64,000 bases of DNA from Rallus limicola (taxonomy: Eukaryota > Chordata > Aves > Gruiformes > Rallidae), in NCBI GenBank assembly GCA_022605955.1, contig JAKCOZ010000005.1:50903762-50967761 (forward strand), read 5' to 3'. Every line of letters begins with the position of its first letter. Position 1 is the first letter of the stretch. This document shows positions 29,246 through 39,640 of this stretch, piece by piece. Both the position numbers and the translations under genes were made by a program. The notes under the pieces were generated by a model. That model was given only the letters and a program-made list of their open reading frames with translations, did no database searches and was not told the DNA's origin.

Positions 29246-29760
29246 TATGTGAGTGCTATATAATACATGCCAGATACAGAATATGCCTCTGAGCATTATC
29301 CAGCCAGAGCTTCCATCCAGGCTGTTCCAGCATTCAAACTATTCTAGCATTTGTGCAATTTCAGGTTTAAAATGAATACTTGCAATACTGTGTATGTACT
29401 AGCACTGCAAGATTGTTATGCTAGAAGTACATGACCTAGAGTTCATCATGAGTGGTACTGAGGAATAACCATTTAATTAAAATCACCATTAGCATTACTT
29501 CTTTCTGTATTACTTTTCAAGCATTAATGCTTACTTCTCCAGGAGGGTAAACTTTCCCCCCCACACCCCGAAATTTTCTATTTTCATAGAAAGAACATCT
29601 CCCACCTTTAGGAGTTTAGCCTCATTTCCCTATAATGTATTCATCACTGCTCAGCACATCTGTCCCAGCAAATCCCATTTCCTGTTCTATTCATGAGGCT
29701 CAGCAACCTGGAGCTTTAGTGATTGCCGCCACACTTTTCCCATGGCCTTCTCACCTCTCG

Positions 29761-29771
29761 CCCCCCCCCCC
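29761..29771. repeat. Poly(C) run, 11 bases, in a pyrimidine-rich stretch
   Basis: Eleven consecutive C following 'cacctctcg', inside a C/T-rich stretch at about 29735-29800. Confidence 0.85.
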
Positions 29772-30856
29772 ACACCCCACTCCCATTGTTTATCATCTGT
29801 TCTCCCCTGCTGCAAACTGCTGTCAGATGTTCACTTATCCCTAATCTTACTCATTGCCTTTGATATTCTTTCTAATCCAACAACCTGTCAACTGGGGCAT
29901 CAACCCATGTCCAGACCAGCTGCTCTGTCACAGGCCGTAAGATTCCCTCTCAGCTCCAAGAGGTATTTAAAGGATTTTGACACAGCAACCGCAACGTGCA
30001 ACAAATAATTAATGCTGTTTTGATCAGTGATCGGGGCTTTAGTGTGACATGAGCTGACCACTAAGAAAAACTGAGCTTTACTTTGTTTAAACTTCAGTAA
30101 ACTGTAGCGTTACTGTATTAACAAGATTTCAATCAATGCCTGAAGGACACCACCAAAAATCTGAGTTCTTTAACTTGCCTTAGTTAAAAATTATGAAGAA
30201 CAATTAATCTGAATGAAAGTCAGAAGGGCAGTTAACTTTATCCGCCTGCTGTGTAAAGCATGCTTATTTATGCAACATGGACTTGTGCAGCATCCAAAGC
30301 ACAGGAGCTGACCTTTGATGAGTTACAGCTGAAAATACAAATGTATTTTAAATGTAGCAGCAGTTGAGACAAAATTCTGTAAAACACGCTTGTATTTCCA
30401 TGAATAAAGCAAAGTATAGATTCATCCCATACAGACCATCAAAAACAGACATTTAAAAGAATATTCTCATTTATAGAAAATGTCTAATTTCCATAATATT
30501 CAGATTTGCTATAAACACTTAAACTGTTCAAGTGTTTGCCTGATTTAAAACATACCAAATACATATAATGTCATAGCTGAAATTATGACTCAGATGGGGA
30601 CTGGGGAAAAAAAAGTTTCTATTTAAGCAAAGTTGCTAAAAAAAAATCAAGCAGTTAGTTGTTGAAGAACACAAATGCTATGTTATTTCTCAGATGTGAC
30701 TGTGATTACTACAAAAGAGACAGTACCAAAGAAGTCAAAGAAGCCTACTTTATAGCCTACAGTATCTGCATTTCACAAACAAAAAATGTAATAAAATCTC
30801 AGTGATGGATTTTCTTACATGGTTCATTCACTTAGAACTAAAACACTTTCATTTTT

Positions 30857-31142
30857 AGGGCTTGTCTATACCAGGACATCAAGAAAATGAATCTGAAGTA
30901 AGTACCTTGATGAACTTGAATTCTGCTACTTAAACTCCATTAAACCCCTGTGTGGACAGAGTCATTCAGTTGAGTTTACTGCTCCCTTAGGGCATGCACT
31001 GGAAAGTTAACGTGGATTAAGGTAGGGTATGAATTCAAAGTGCAATCGTACTTTGAAAACGGTTTAACGTAAACAGAACCAGACTCTTTGTTGTAGAATG
31101 AGACGTGGAGTTAATCAGGAAAGTCCTGTGTAGACACGCCCT
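30857..31142. mobile_element. Probable hAT-type MITE (non-autonomous DNA transposon)
   Basis: The left end reads agggcttgtctataccagga. The reverse complement of the right end reads agggcgtgtctacacagga. These are near-matching terminal inverted repeats about 20 bp long, bounding 286 bp with no coding capacity. The TIR sequence resembles hAT-derived MITEs I recall from reptile and bird genomes with 'ttgtctacac' ends. No convincing 8-bp target duplication remains, which fits an old insertion. Confidence 0.55.
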
Positions 31143-34100
31143 TGCAGATGAGGCTACTGGAGTGGTATCCTCAAAGCCAATGGTTTTCAACCGCTTCGTC
31201 TGCAGACCTGGAAACATCTTCCAGTGAAACTGCAGACCTTGAGCACATTAAAACCTGCTGATAATTGATCCGCTTTTCCTCACTGACACACATGGATGAC
31301 CTGCAAGTAGTCCAATGGCCCTCAATGAGCCACGTATCAGAATTTGAAAAATACAAGTGAAGGCAACTACAATTTACCACCTCCTCCTGGTACTCAGTCT
31401 TAACTTCACAGCTACTGCACAGCTACCCAAGCAGTACAGCTATTGATGACATTAAGTAAGATTTTACTATTCATTTATTCATGTGTAGACACATTTTGGC
31501 TCTGTGGAAGGATGATACAAAAAACAGCCCACAGAGCCTCATTCTTTTCAATAAGTAACATTTGCCGGCCTAAGTTTCTTAACTCATAGTATGACTGACC
31601 TAAAAATGTGAAGTTTTGTTACTGCCAACTACTTTTCATGTATTTACTTCAAAGAATCCTGCATTCACTTGTCAAAGCATGCTGGATAAAGAAATTAAGA
31701 CTAATACAACATAATAGTCACTGAAACAAGTACTAGTGGGTTTTTTTTTTACTACTACTCATTAACTAATTCTTCTAATTTCCCCCTTTAGTAATTCATA
31801 AACATCTCATACAAAAATAACTTGTACGAATTTCCAGAGTTGAATTCAAGGTATATGGCCAGAAGCAGATACGCCTAGATTCCCTAATTTCTTTTCTTAA
31901 ACCTGTACTCTAATTGCAAAGAACACCATTTCTCTCAAAGGAAATTATGTTCCCTCAGAATTTAACTTCATAATGCCATCACTGCAAAAACTTCACATTT
32001 ATTTTCTTTCATCCATATTTAGAGAATGATACTGCACTTTAACCAGGATTTCTGGTTAACACAGCAACCGTCAGATCAAAAATCTGTCTCATCCAGGATC
32101 CTACCTCTGACAGAAGCCAAGACGCCTGAGGAAAAATATATTGTTAAAAAACTCTCAGCCTCCTGTAGTTTGCAGCTCAGGGACTTCCTGAGCTATAAGC
32201 CGTATGTTTGCATTTAAGATTAATACTATATACTGAGATAACAGACTTGACAAGCTGAAGAAAATGAGTCAAATTTTGCAGCAAAAATGGCATCTCTTTC
32301 TATTACACTACTGCTTTGAAAAAAATGAACTGCAAATAAATGTATTACTTGGTAGCTATTTCCTACGAGTGAAGCCTTTTGAAGATTCAACAGAAGACTT
32401 ACTTGTTTGAACAGGTAACTTAAAAATCTGTTTACTCCCTCAACAGCATCATTTTTAACTGTCAAAACAGAAAAGAATGTTTTATGTTTATAGAAAAGCA
32501 GACGGAAGTTCCAGAGAATATCGCAGGCAGCTGGGCATATTGCGATATTAAAAAAAAACCAAAACCAAAAAACAACAATCCAAACTGTGAATGTAAAATC
32601 AGATTGTTAATATCATTGTAACACTGCAAGGCTTTGCTTTATTCCTCTTCAAAGTTATTATGACATCAATGATGCAGGCCTCACTTCTCTCTGCATGCAT
32701 GCATAGAATCAAGGGTTTAATCTTCATGACATCTCCAAGAATTATAAGGCACAGAAACAGAATGCTTGGTTATGGTCACAAAAGAAAGTCTTATATCTAA
32801 GATTAGGTATAAGAAAATCCTTCTTCACTGATGAATTGCACACTACTCCTGAAGAACATTTTCTACCCGTTATAAAGTTCATGATGTGTTAAAATCTACA
32901 GTAGTCTTCAAAATGCTTTTAGAATGACTGCAAAACTCAAAGAGGTTATAATTGAATTCCCTTAACACTGAACAAAAATGCCATGTGTTAAAATGAAAAT
33001 GAAGGGAGAATTTTTCACATTTAACTTCAAAATGCATGATTCTAAACATTAAGGCAATAGAGGAAATGTGATGCTCAGGCACTGGAGTACTCTGAAGTGC
33101 AGAAGGAACAGGAAGATCAGAAAGGAGCAAACAGTTCCAATTTACTGCTACTGACTGTATGGTTCGGTCAATATGCATGGAGTTTTTGATGTTTATCCCA
33201 TATCATTGAAACAGTTATACACTCACCATTCCACAGATTCAAAATATAAACTAACTTATATATATACTGACAGTTGATATTTGTCTAGTAGTGAACTTCT
33301 TGAAGTTCCTGGGCAGAATGCACATATATGTTTATACAGTGTGAGGAAACAGTGGCAACAGCTCCCTTGCCAGAACAACTTTCAAAAATAAAGCTATAGA
33401 AGTCTGGGCTAGATCCACAAAGACTTTGATATGTGAGCTCTGGGCAGAAGTTTCTGTAACAGCTCAAGATATTATTCCCCCAGCTGATGCTTTGCTTCCC
33501 CTTGAAGAATATTGTCTGCAGCACAGAGGTCACCAAAAGCAGTATGCAAAGCTCAGTAATTTAGCTTAAGGGGCTGATGGAGGTGGGTTAGAACTGGAAC
33601 AGCAGAGTAAGAGCTGGAGCAAAACTAACTTTCCCTTATGCTCATTCTCAGAGGGTAATAACTGCTAGCATGGGGACAAACAATTGCACACACTGACTTC
33701 TTAAATTTCAGCAGCGAACTTCACCAGAGATGTCTGTTGAAGCCCTGTGTTAGGGTCCAAACCTAACATGCAGAACCACCAAAATCCCTGCTCAGGTGCT
33801 GATTAAGACAATGTTGAATCCAAATTCTCATTTGGATACTTAATGCTGCCCGAAGTCCTAACAAATCTGATCAATTGTTACTACTCAGAGTCTACTTTGA
33901 GATTCAGGCTCAGAAGAATTCCTAAACTTGGTGGGGTTTTTTTGTCTAATACATAGGCCAGTGCCTGGCTAACACACAAAAGAGAGCTCAAGATTTACAC
34001 GCAAATGTGTTTCCCAGCAGTGAGAGCAGTGTCCTGTGATGTGGGAAGCAATATTAATTGAAGCAAGATCTTGCAGCCTGACTCTACCACATCCCAGGGA

Positions 34101-35873
34101 AATGCCCTAGCCCTTGGGCATTGAGTTAATCTCTCATTAGCCATCCCTCTCGTCTCCTGAATAAATTATTTATGAAAAGCAGAAAAACTTCAATAGGAAA
34201 AAAGTGAAAAGAGATTTACCATGGAGTTCCTGGTAAAAAAGCCAATTCTTCAGGAGGTGATATATGTTCAGGGAAAAAAAAAAAAGCCACTTTCAACAAC
34301 AAATCAATTTGCACTTTGGGGGCAAGTACACGTTAAAACTAGCCAGATGCTATCCTATATGTGAGATAAATGAGTTCTCCTCTTTCAGTACCAAGCAGAA
34401 CAAAAATACATAAACAGGATTCCTACTGACAAAATGAAAGAGGATATTCATCAGGATAGGTGAGGTATCTTGTCCATCTCTGACCCTCGGGCCACCCCAC
34501 TCAAATCAACATGGCTTACTTGACTGAGGGCCCCACCTGGAGGTAAGGGTGGACAGGTGAAAATCCCAGGCAGAAACTGAGGTCCGCTTTGAGGAGCCAT
34601 TAAATGCCTATTTTGAAGAAGATAATTTTAAACTGTTCCACATTCAGATTGCTGAATTCCACGCCTCCTTTATTGCACTTCCATTTGTGTCTGTGCACTA
34701 TACAAAACCAGAACAAGTAATTTCAAAAAGTGGATGAAAAGCATCATATGAGAATACCTCACTGGAACAGCAGATAAATTGCTGTACCTTCAGGAACTTC
34801 CATGACTTCACTATATCTGAATAGCCAGAAACGGACATTTTTCTGATGGTCTTTTGGAAGACCATTTCTTGATGTAGCCAAATATAATAGGGTCAACCCA
34901 AAGGACAACTCAAGCTTTCACAAAAAAGGGAAACTTAGGACTTAAGCACAAATCTACAGACACAGTTTTCTCCAACATGATAGTAACTGCCTGACCCGAT
35001 TCTATGGACATACAACTCTGTTCCTCTGTGTGCCAACCACTCCCTGTCTGAACATCCAGATACCCAGGAAAAAATACTCAGCTGGCCAAAACATTAATCC
35101 AGCCTTTGGGCCTACAATACTGACTGTGTAAAGTTCCTCTGACTAACAGGTAGGAGACTATCCAAGTCTTTGGCTTCACTCTTGATCAGGTGTGACCACA
35201 ATCTTCTTCACACACATGATCTGTGTGGGTTTACAACAATATGTACGCAGCATTTTCTTTAGATTTAGATCCCTTTCTGGTATCTTGCAGATTTCAGGTG
35301 GTCCCTAAACCTACCAGAACAATTGTGGTTTACAACTCAACGGGGTGCAGGTTGAATGGATAAAATCAGACAAGCAGGATAAACTCTTATATTACCCACC
35401 TATATCTAAATTTATGTTTAACTGCTGAAGACTTAACTGCTTTACCTGGGATTAAAATTGCCTCCACACAACTAGCATAATTTTTAGATGAAATATCTTA
35501 GAATCAAGGCTGTAATGACATGTTCACAAATGCTTAGAAATTAATTCTGTAAAAATTCTTTCAATTTCCTGTTTCTACAGAAGAGCAGTAGTTGTAAAAT
35601 ACCCAAATGAACAAAATAAAGCCCTCTCATTCTAAATATGTCCTTGGACAGAGGAGTTATATTGAAATATCAGTGCCTAATTTAGGAATGTATCTGAAAA
35701 TAATTTTCAAAATCTCAATCTTCAAAGCCCAAATTATCATTCATCAATATTATATAAATACAAAAATATGCATCAATGAATCTTCTTCAGACTGCAATGC
35801 ATTATAGGGGACATGTTATAGCTTCACAAGAAGTACCTGTGAGACTGCCCCAAGCCTTCCAATTACAGTATGA

Positions 35874-36641
35874 TCACACAGAATCACAGAAGGGCATGGG
35901 TTGGAAGGGACCTCAAAGATCATAGAGCTCCAACCCCCCTGCCACAGGCAGGGACACCAGCCTCAAGCCTGGATCTATACAAGGTTGCCCAGGGCCCCAT
36001 CCAACCTGGCCTTGAACACTTCCAGGGACGGGGCATCCACCACCTCTCTGGGCAGCCTGTTCCAGCCCCTCACTACTTTCTCTGTGAAAAACCTCCCCCT
36101 AATATCTAATCTGATCCTTCCTTCCTTTAGCTTTAGTCCATTCCCCCTTGTCCTGCCATTGTCTACCCTTTTAAAAAGCTGATTCCCCTCCTGTTTGTAT
36201 GCTCCCTTCAGGTACTAGAAGGCTGCAATGAGGTCCCCTCGCAGCCTTCTCTTCTCCAGGCTGAACAAGCCTCATAGGGGAGGTGTTGCAGCCCTCTATT
36301 CATCCTCGTGGCCCTCCTCTGAACCTTCTCCAACAGTTCTACATCTTTCTTGTATTGGGGCCCTCAGATCTGGACATGAGGGCAGAGTAGAGAGGGACAA
36401 TCACCTCCCTGTCCCTGCTGGCCACCCCTCTGCTGATGGGGCCCAGGATACCATTGGCCTTCCAAGCTGCAAGAGCACACTGCTGGCTCATGTTAAGTTT
36501 CTTGTCTACCAGAATCCCCAAGTCCTTCTCAGCAGGGCTATTCTCAAGGAGCTCTTCTCCCAGTCCATATCTATGTCTGGGATTCCTCCAGCCCAAGTGC
36601 AACACCTTACACTTGGCAGTGTTGAACCTCATTAGGTTCAC
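35874..36641 (-). mobile_element. CR1 LINE, ~770 bp 3' portion with reverse-transcriptase C-terminus
   Basis: This is the longest CR1 in the window, in reverse orientation. It starts with the tcacacagaatcacag tail and proceeds through the 3' UTR blocks ('gttggaagggacctcaaag', 'ggcagcctgttccagcccc') into coding sequence. The minus-strand frame at 36339-36641 encodes [17 protein letters not shown], then …[43 protein letters not shown]…, the CR1 ORF2 C-terminal region downstream of the reverse transcriptase. It is 5'-truncated at about 36641, and the coding part is broken before the normal end. It is a dead copy. Confidence 0.95.
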
Positions 36642-36885
36642 ATGATGCTACGTATTTCATAAAGTATCCAAACTAGTTTCAGTTCTCACAGTGTAACAAA
36701 TGCCATTATTTCAATTTTCCTCATTTAGATTATTCTGGTTTTCAGACCTTTTTTTTTTTTAGATTTGTGTTCCTTTCAGCAAATTTGCAGAAGAGGGAAA
36801 CTAAGTTTACTCTAAGATAGAGTTAGAAACTGGGATGTTAGTGGAGTTTTTTCCTAACTAGTCAATAAAAAATACTGGATGGGGG

Positions 36886-36939
36886 AATCACAGAATCACA
36901 GAACATTAAGAGTTGGAACAGACCTTGAAAGATCATCCA
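36886..36939 (-). mobile_element. CR1 LINE, 3' part split by a nested insertion
   Basis: The block aatcacagaatcacagaaca, ttaagagttggaacagacct, tgaaagatcatcca is the reverse-complement 3' end of a CR1. It breaks off after 'gatcatcca' and resumes at 37268 with 'atccagtccaacccccctgc', the next part of the CR1 consensus. It and 37268-37600 are one element interrupted by a second CR1. Confidence 0.9.
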
Positions 36940-37267
36940 TAAATATAAATATCTTAGACTTGGGATGCAGGGGGAATTGGCCAGCCCCTTTTCAGTGGTC
37001 AGTGGGGACAGGACTAGGGGCAATGGCTGTAAGCTGGAGCATAGGAAGTTTCGCACCAACATGCGGATGAACTTTTTCACAGTGAGGGTGAGGGAGCAGT
37101 GGAATAGGCTGCCCAGGGAGGTGGTGGAGTCTCCTTCTCTGGAGATATTCAAGTCTCATCTGGATGCCTATCTATGCAATATGAGATAGGGAGCTGCTTT
37201 GGCAGGGGGGTTGGACCCGATGATCTCTTGAGGTCCCTTCCAACTCCTAAGATTCTGTGATTCTGTG
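36940..37267 (+). mobile_element. Young CR1 LINE inserted inside another CR1
   Basis: This is a sense-strand CR1 3' end of about 330 bp. It starts near 'taaatataaatatcttagac' and includes a fragment coding [20 protein letters not shown], then [30 protein letters not shown]. It ends gattctgtgattctgtg. It sits within an oppositely oriented CR1 and is flanked by atcca on both sides (36935-36939 and 37268-37272). It is very similar, by eye over 90%, to the copy at 60675-61024, so both belong to one recently active subfamily. Confidence 0.93.
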
Positions 37268-37600
37268 ATCCAGTCCAACCCCCCTGCCAGAGCAGGACCA
37301 CCAAGACTAAATCGCACAAGAATGCATCCAGGTGGGTTTTGAATGTCTCCAGAGAAGAAGACTCCACAACCACGCTGGACAGTCTGTTCCAATGCCTCGT
37401 CACCTTCACAGTGATAAAGTTCCTCCTTATATTCACATGGAACTGCCTTTGCTCCAGTTTGCACCCATTACCCCTTGTCCTATCACTAGCCATCACTGTG
37501 AAGAGCCTGGCTTCATCCTCCTGACTCTCACCCTCTGCATATTTGTAAACATTAATAAGGTCACCCCTCAGACTTTCAGAATAAAAATTCTGAAGCATAT
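37268..37600 (-). mobile_element. CR1 LINE, 5' part of the split copy
   Basis: This continues the element at 36886-36939: 'gtccaacccccctgccagag', 'gaatgtctccagagaagaag', 'ttccaatgcctcgtcacctt', 'ccccttgtcctatcac', 'taataaggtcacccctcag'. The minus-strand frame over it (37149-37607) encodes decayed CR1 ORF2 end sequence (…[49 protein letters not shown]…). It belongs to an older host copy than the nested element. Confidence 0.9.
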
Positions 37601-39081
37601 CAGGCACCTAACTCCCTTAGGTTTCAGGTACTTAACTGTTTAGGCATTTAATGGGGTTTTCAGCAGGCCTAAATGCCTTTGAAACAATTAGCCATATGAC
37701 TAAAAATATTTAGGTTTTCCTCTGGTTAGTAAGTCAGTTTTTATATGCAAAGTGCGTTTTTAATAAACTTCAGGCCTGTCTCCCAGGCCTGGTACAGACA
37801 GTTGTGCACTTGTTCAGCTTATGCTTTCAGTAGACTGGATCTAAGCCAGGTTCTGTACAGATGCCATTAAAGCATTTTCATGTTCATTTTAAGACAGTGC
37901 TGTGGTGAAAAGAAACAATCTCTGCCCTCAACCAGCCCCCAAACACTCATCCCTGACCACCACATTCCTATCTCCCCTCTGCCAGCATAAGCATTTGAGC
38001 TGAATCAGACCTTATTTAGGTTAAAACTAAGCTGTTTTTTCACCAGATTAGGTTTGACCTGGACCAGATTCTTCTCCAGCTCACTACACTGCTGCACAAA
38101 CATTTGTGCAAGAAGGGGAAGTAAGATGTGCCAAAAGGGAAAGCCTGCTTCTTTTGGCAGCAGTGGTGGTCACTGTCAAATCCCAGCATGTGACCAAACA
38201 CATCCTTATTTCTTTACAACACTCATCACATTTAAGGCACTTGAATTCAATTACATGTAATCTTCTAATACTGTTTTGTACATTTTAATTAAATCCCATT
38301 TTTCATGCAAACAGAGCATGACTCAGAAATGAAAATGAAATTAATAAGCAAGACTTGTCATTTGTAAACTAAGCCATCAAAAACCCAGAACATGAGAGAA
38401 CGTTCTTCAGGTTTTCCTCTGGTACCTAAGAAGAAATAAGTAATTCACCTTTCAGCTGTACCCTAATCAAAATGTTTTACTTAACCAATAGGAGAGCTTT
38501 CTTTAGAAAAATCATGTACAAAATATACTAAAAACTGGTTAAAACATAGTTTCATCTGCTTTGATGCAAGCTCTTTGAACCCTTGCTTTTCCTTTTCTGT
38601 ATTTTATGTCACTGCTGGACTTAAACACACCTCCTTCATGTGTAATCCTTCTTCTGCCTTTTCAACTGATGTGTTTAGAAGCAAAGTAAAGAAGGAATTA
38701 AGAGTGAGAAGATGTGGTCTGCAGCACGCTGGGCTGTCCAAATTCCATCCCTCTACCTGAGTAAAAGCACAGCCTGGACAAGTCAGTGTTGCATTGTTGG
38801 CTAAGGAAACAACCAGTTTAATGCACAGCTTTAATGCTGAGGTACCGGGGACTTGGCGTACCGACGAAGGAGACTGAGGTGGTGACACACCCCAAGACAG
38901 TGCCCTCCGCAAGCATCGCTGTTGCCACTGTCCACCTACAGCCCCAACCTCCTGCTGGCCCGGGAGGGCCGGGGCGGGCAGGGGCAGAGACGCGGGCTGA
39001 GGGGCGGTTCGGGGCGGAGCGGGGCGGAAGGGCGCCATGAGGCAGAGGCGCACGCACCTCCGGCGACACCGCCACTGTCCC

Positions 39082-39092
39082 AAAATGGCGGA
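39082..39092 (+). promoter_or_regulatory. YY1-type motif in the CpG island
   Basis: AAAATGGCGGA closely resembles the YY1 core AAnATGGCGGC. It lies about 300 bp downstream of the NUDT14 start codon, within intron 1 and inside the CpG island. YY1 sites just downstream of start sites are common in TATA-less promoters. The assignment is by motif only. Confidence 0.45.
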
Positions 39093-39315
39093 GGCCGGGG
39101 GGCCCCGGACGCCAGGGAGGCCCGCGGGCTGGCCGGCCCTTCTCCTTCAGTCTCCCGCTCCCCCAGGATGAGGCAGGAGAGGCCCTGCCGCCGGCCGCGG
39201 CGGAGGGAAGGGCGGGGGGAACGGGACAGAACGGGACCGCCCGGCTCGGCCCGCCTCCGGGCGTGAGGGCAGGGGCTGGTCGGGCGCCAAGGGGCGAGCC
39301 GCCGGCGCCACTCAC

Positions 39316-39396
39316 CTGCCGGTAGCAGAGGCGGAAAGGCCGCAGGTAGAGGGAGGAGGTGCAGGGTTTGACCGCCAGCTCCTCAATGGCCTCCAT
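39316..39396 (-). CDS. NUDT14: NUDT14 coding exon 1 (start codon to first splice donor)
   Basis: Reading the minus strand, an ATG complementary to 39394-39396 opens 27 codons: MEAIEELAVKPC, then TSSLYLRPFRLCYRQ. This is followed directly by a GTGAGT splice donor (complement of 39310-39315). The exon ends on a complete codon (phase 0). The pattern ME-IE..V..C..S.YLRP..L.YRQ matches the N-terminus of vertebrate NUDT14 as I remember it. NUDT14 is a homodimeric Nudix hydrolase that splits UDP-glucose (and ADP-ribose) to sugar-1-phosphate and UMP (AMP) in the cytosol. The start context is strong (G at -3, G at +4) and the ATG lies inside a CpG island, as expected for a housekeeping first exon. The Nudix box itself is not in this exon. 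Gene identity rests on the joint match of exons 1 and 2. Confidence 0.87.
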
Positions 39397-39597
39397 CCCT
39401 GCCGGGGACAGCGGCCGCCAAGAGGTTGGAGGAAGAGGAGGAGAAAGGGGAGAGGTGTGCGCAGCCGCTGGCGGCCGAGCTGAGGGCGGCGGGCAGGGCC
39501 GAGCCGGGCAGCGCCCAGCGAGTCCGGGCGCGGCGCGGCCCCGGTGCGCTTAGAGTCCGCGGCGGCTGCCGGTTGTAACGCTGCACCGCGCCCTGGC

Positions 39598-39625
39598 AGC
39601 TAGCTAGCTAGCTAGCTCGCTCGCT
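39598..39625. repeat. (AGCT)n / (CGCT)n microsatellite in the NUDT14 5' region
   Basis: AGCT is repeated five times, followed by two CGCT units, about 200 bp upstream of the NUDT14 ATG. AGCT is its own reverse complement, so the tract is self-complementary. It directly abuts the CCCT repeat at 39626-39640. Confidence 0.9.
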
Positions 39626-39640
39626 CCCTCCCTCCCTCCC
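39626..39640 (-). promoter_or_regulatory. Four-tract G-quadruplex motif upstream of NUDT14
   Basis: The plus strand reads CCCTCCCTCCCTCCC. The minus (NUDT14 sense) strand is therefore GGGAGGGAGGGAGGG: four G3 tracts with single-base A loops, the most stable class of predicted G-quadruplex. It sits about 230-245 bp upstream of the ATG, near the expected transcription start. Confidence 0.75.

Larger units (their letters stand above)
10554..39315 (-). other. NUDT14: NUDT14 intron 1 (28.8 kb)
   Basis: This is the interval between the exon 1 donor (GTGAGT) and the exon 2 acceptor (...CCCCCAG). It is AT-rich non-coding DNA. The identifiable contents are the downstream half of the CpG island (to about 38930), several CR1 copies, a probable hAT MITE, an ancient repeat and simple repeats, all listed separately. 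No other splice-flanked conserved exon was recognised on either strand. Open frames of up to about 160 codons near 38600-39270 come from high GC content in the island. Those at 36.3-37.6 kb are CR1 coding remnants. Confidence 0.8.

Noticed and set aside
36228..36645. Overlapping open frames of 69-135 codons on both strands
   Set aside because: They lie wholly within the CR1 at 35874-36641. The minus frame is CR1 ORF2 and the plus frames are its antisense shadows.
38604..39083. 159-codon minus-strand Pro/Ala/Arg-rich frame
   Set aside because: It lies in intron 1 over the CpG island. Stop codons are rare there because of GC content, and no protein similarity is evident.
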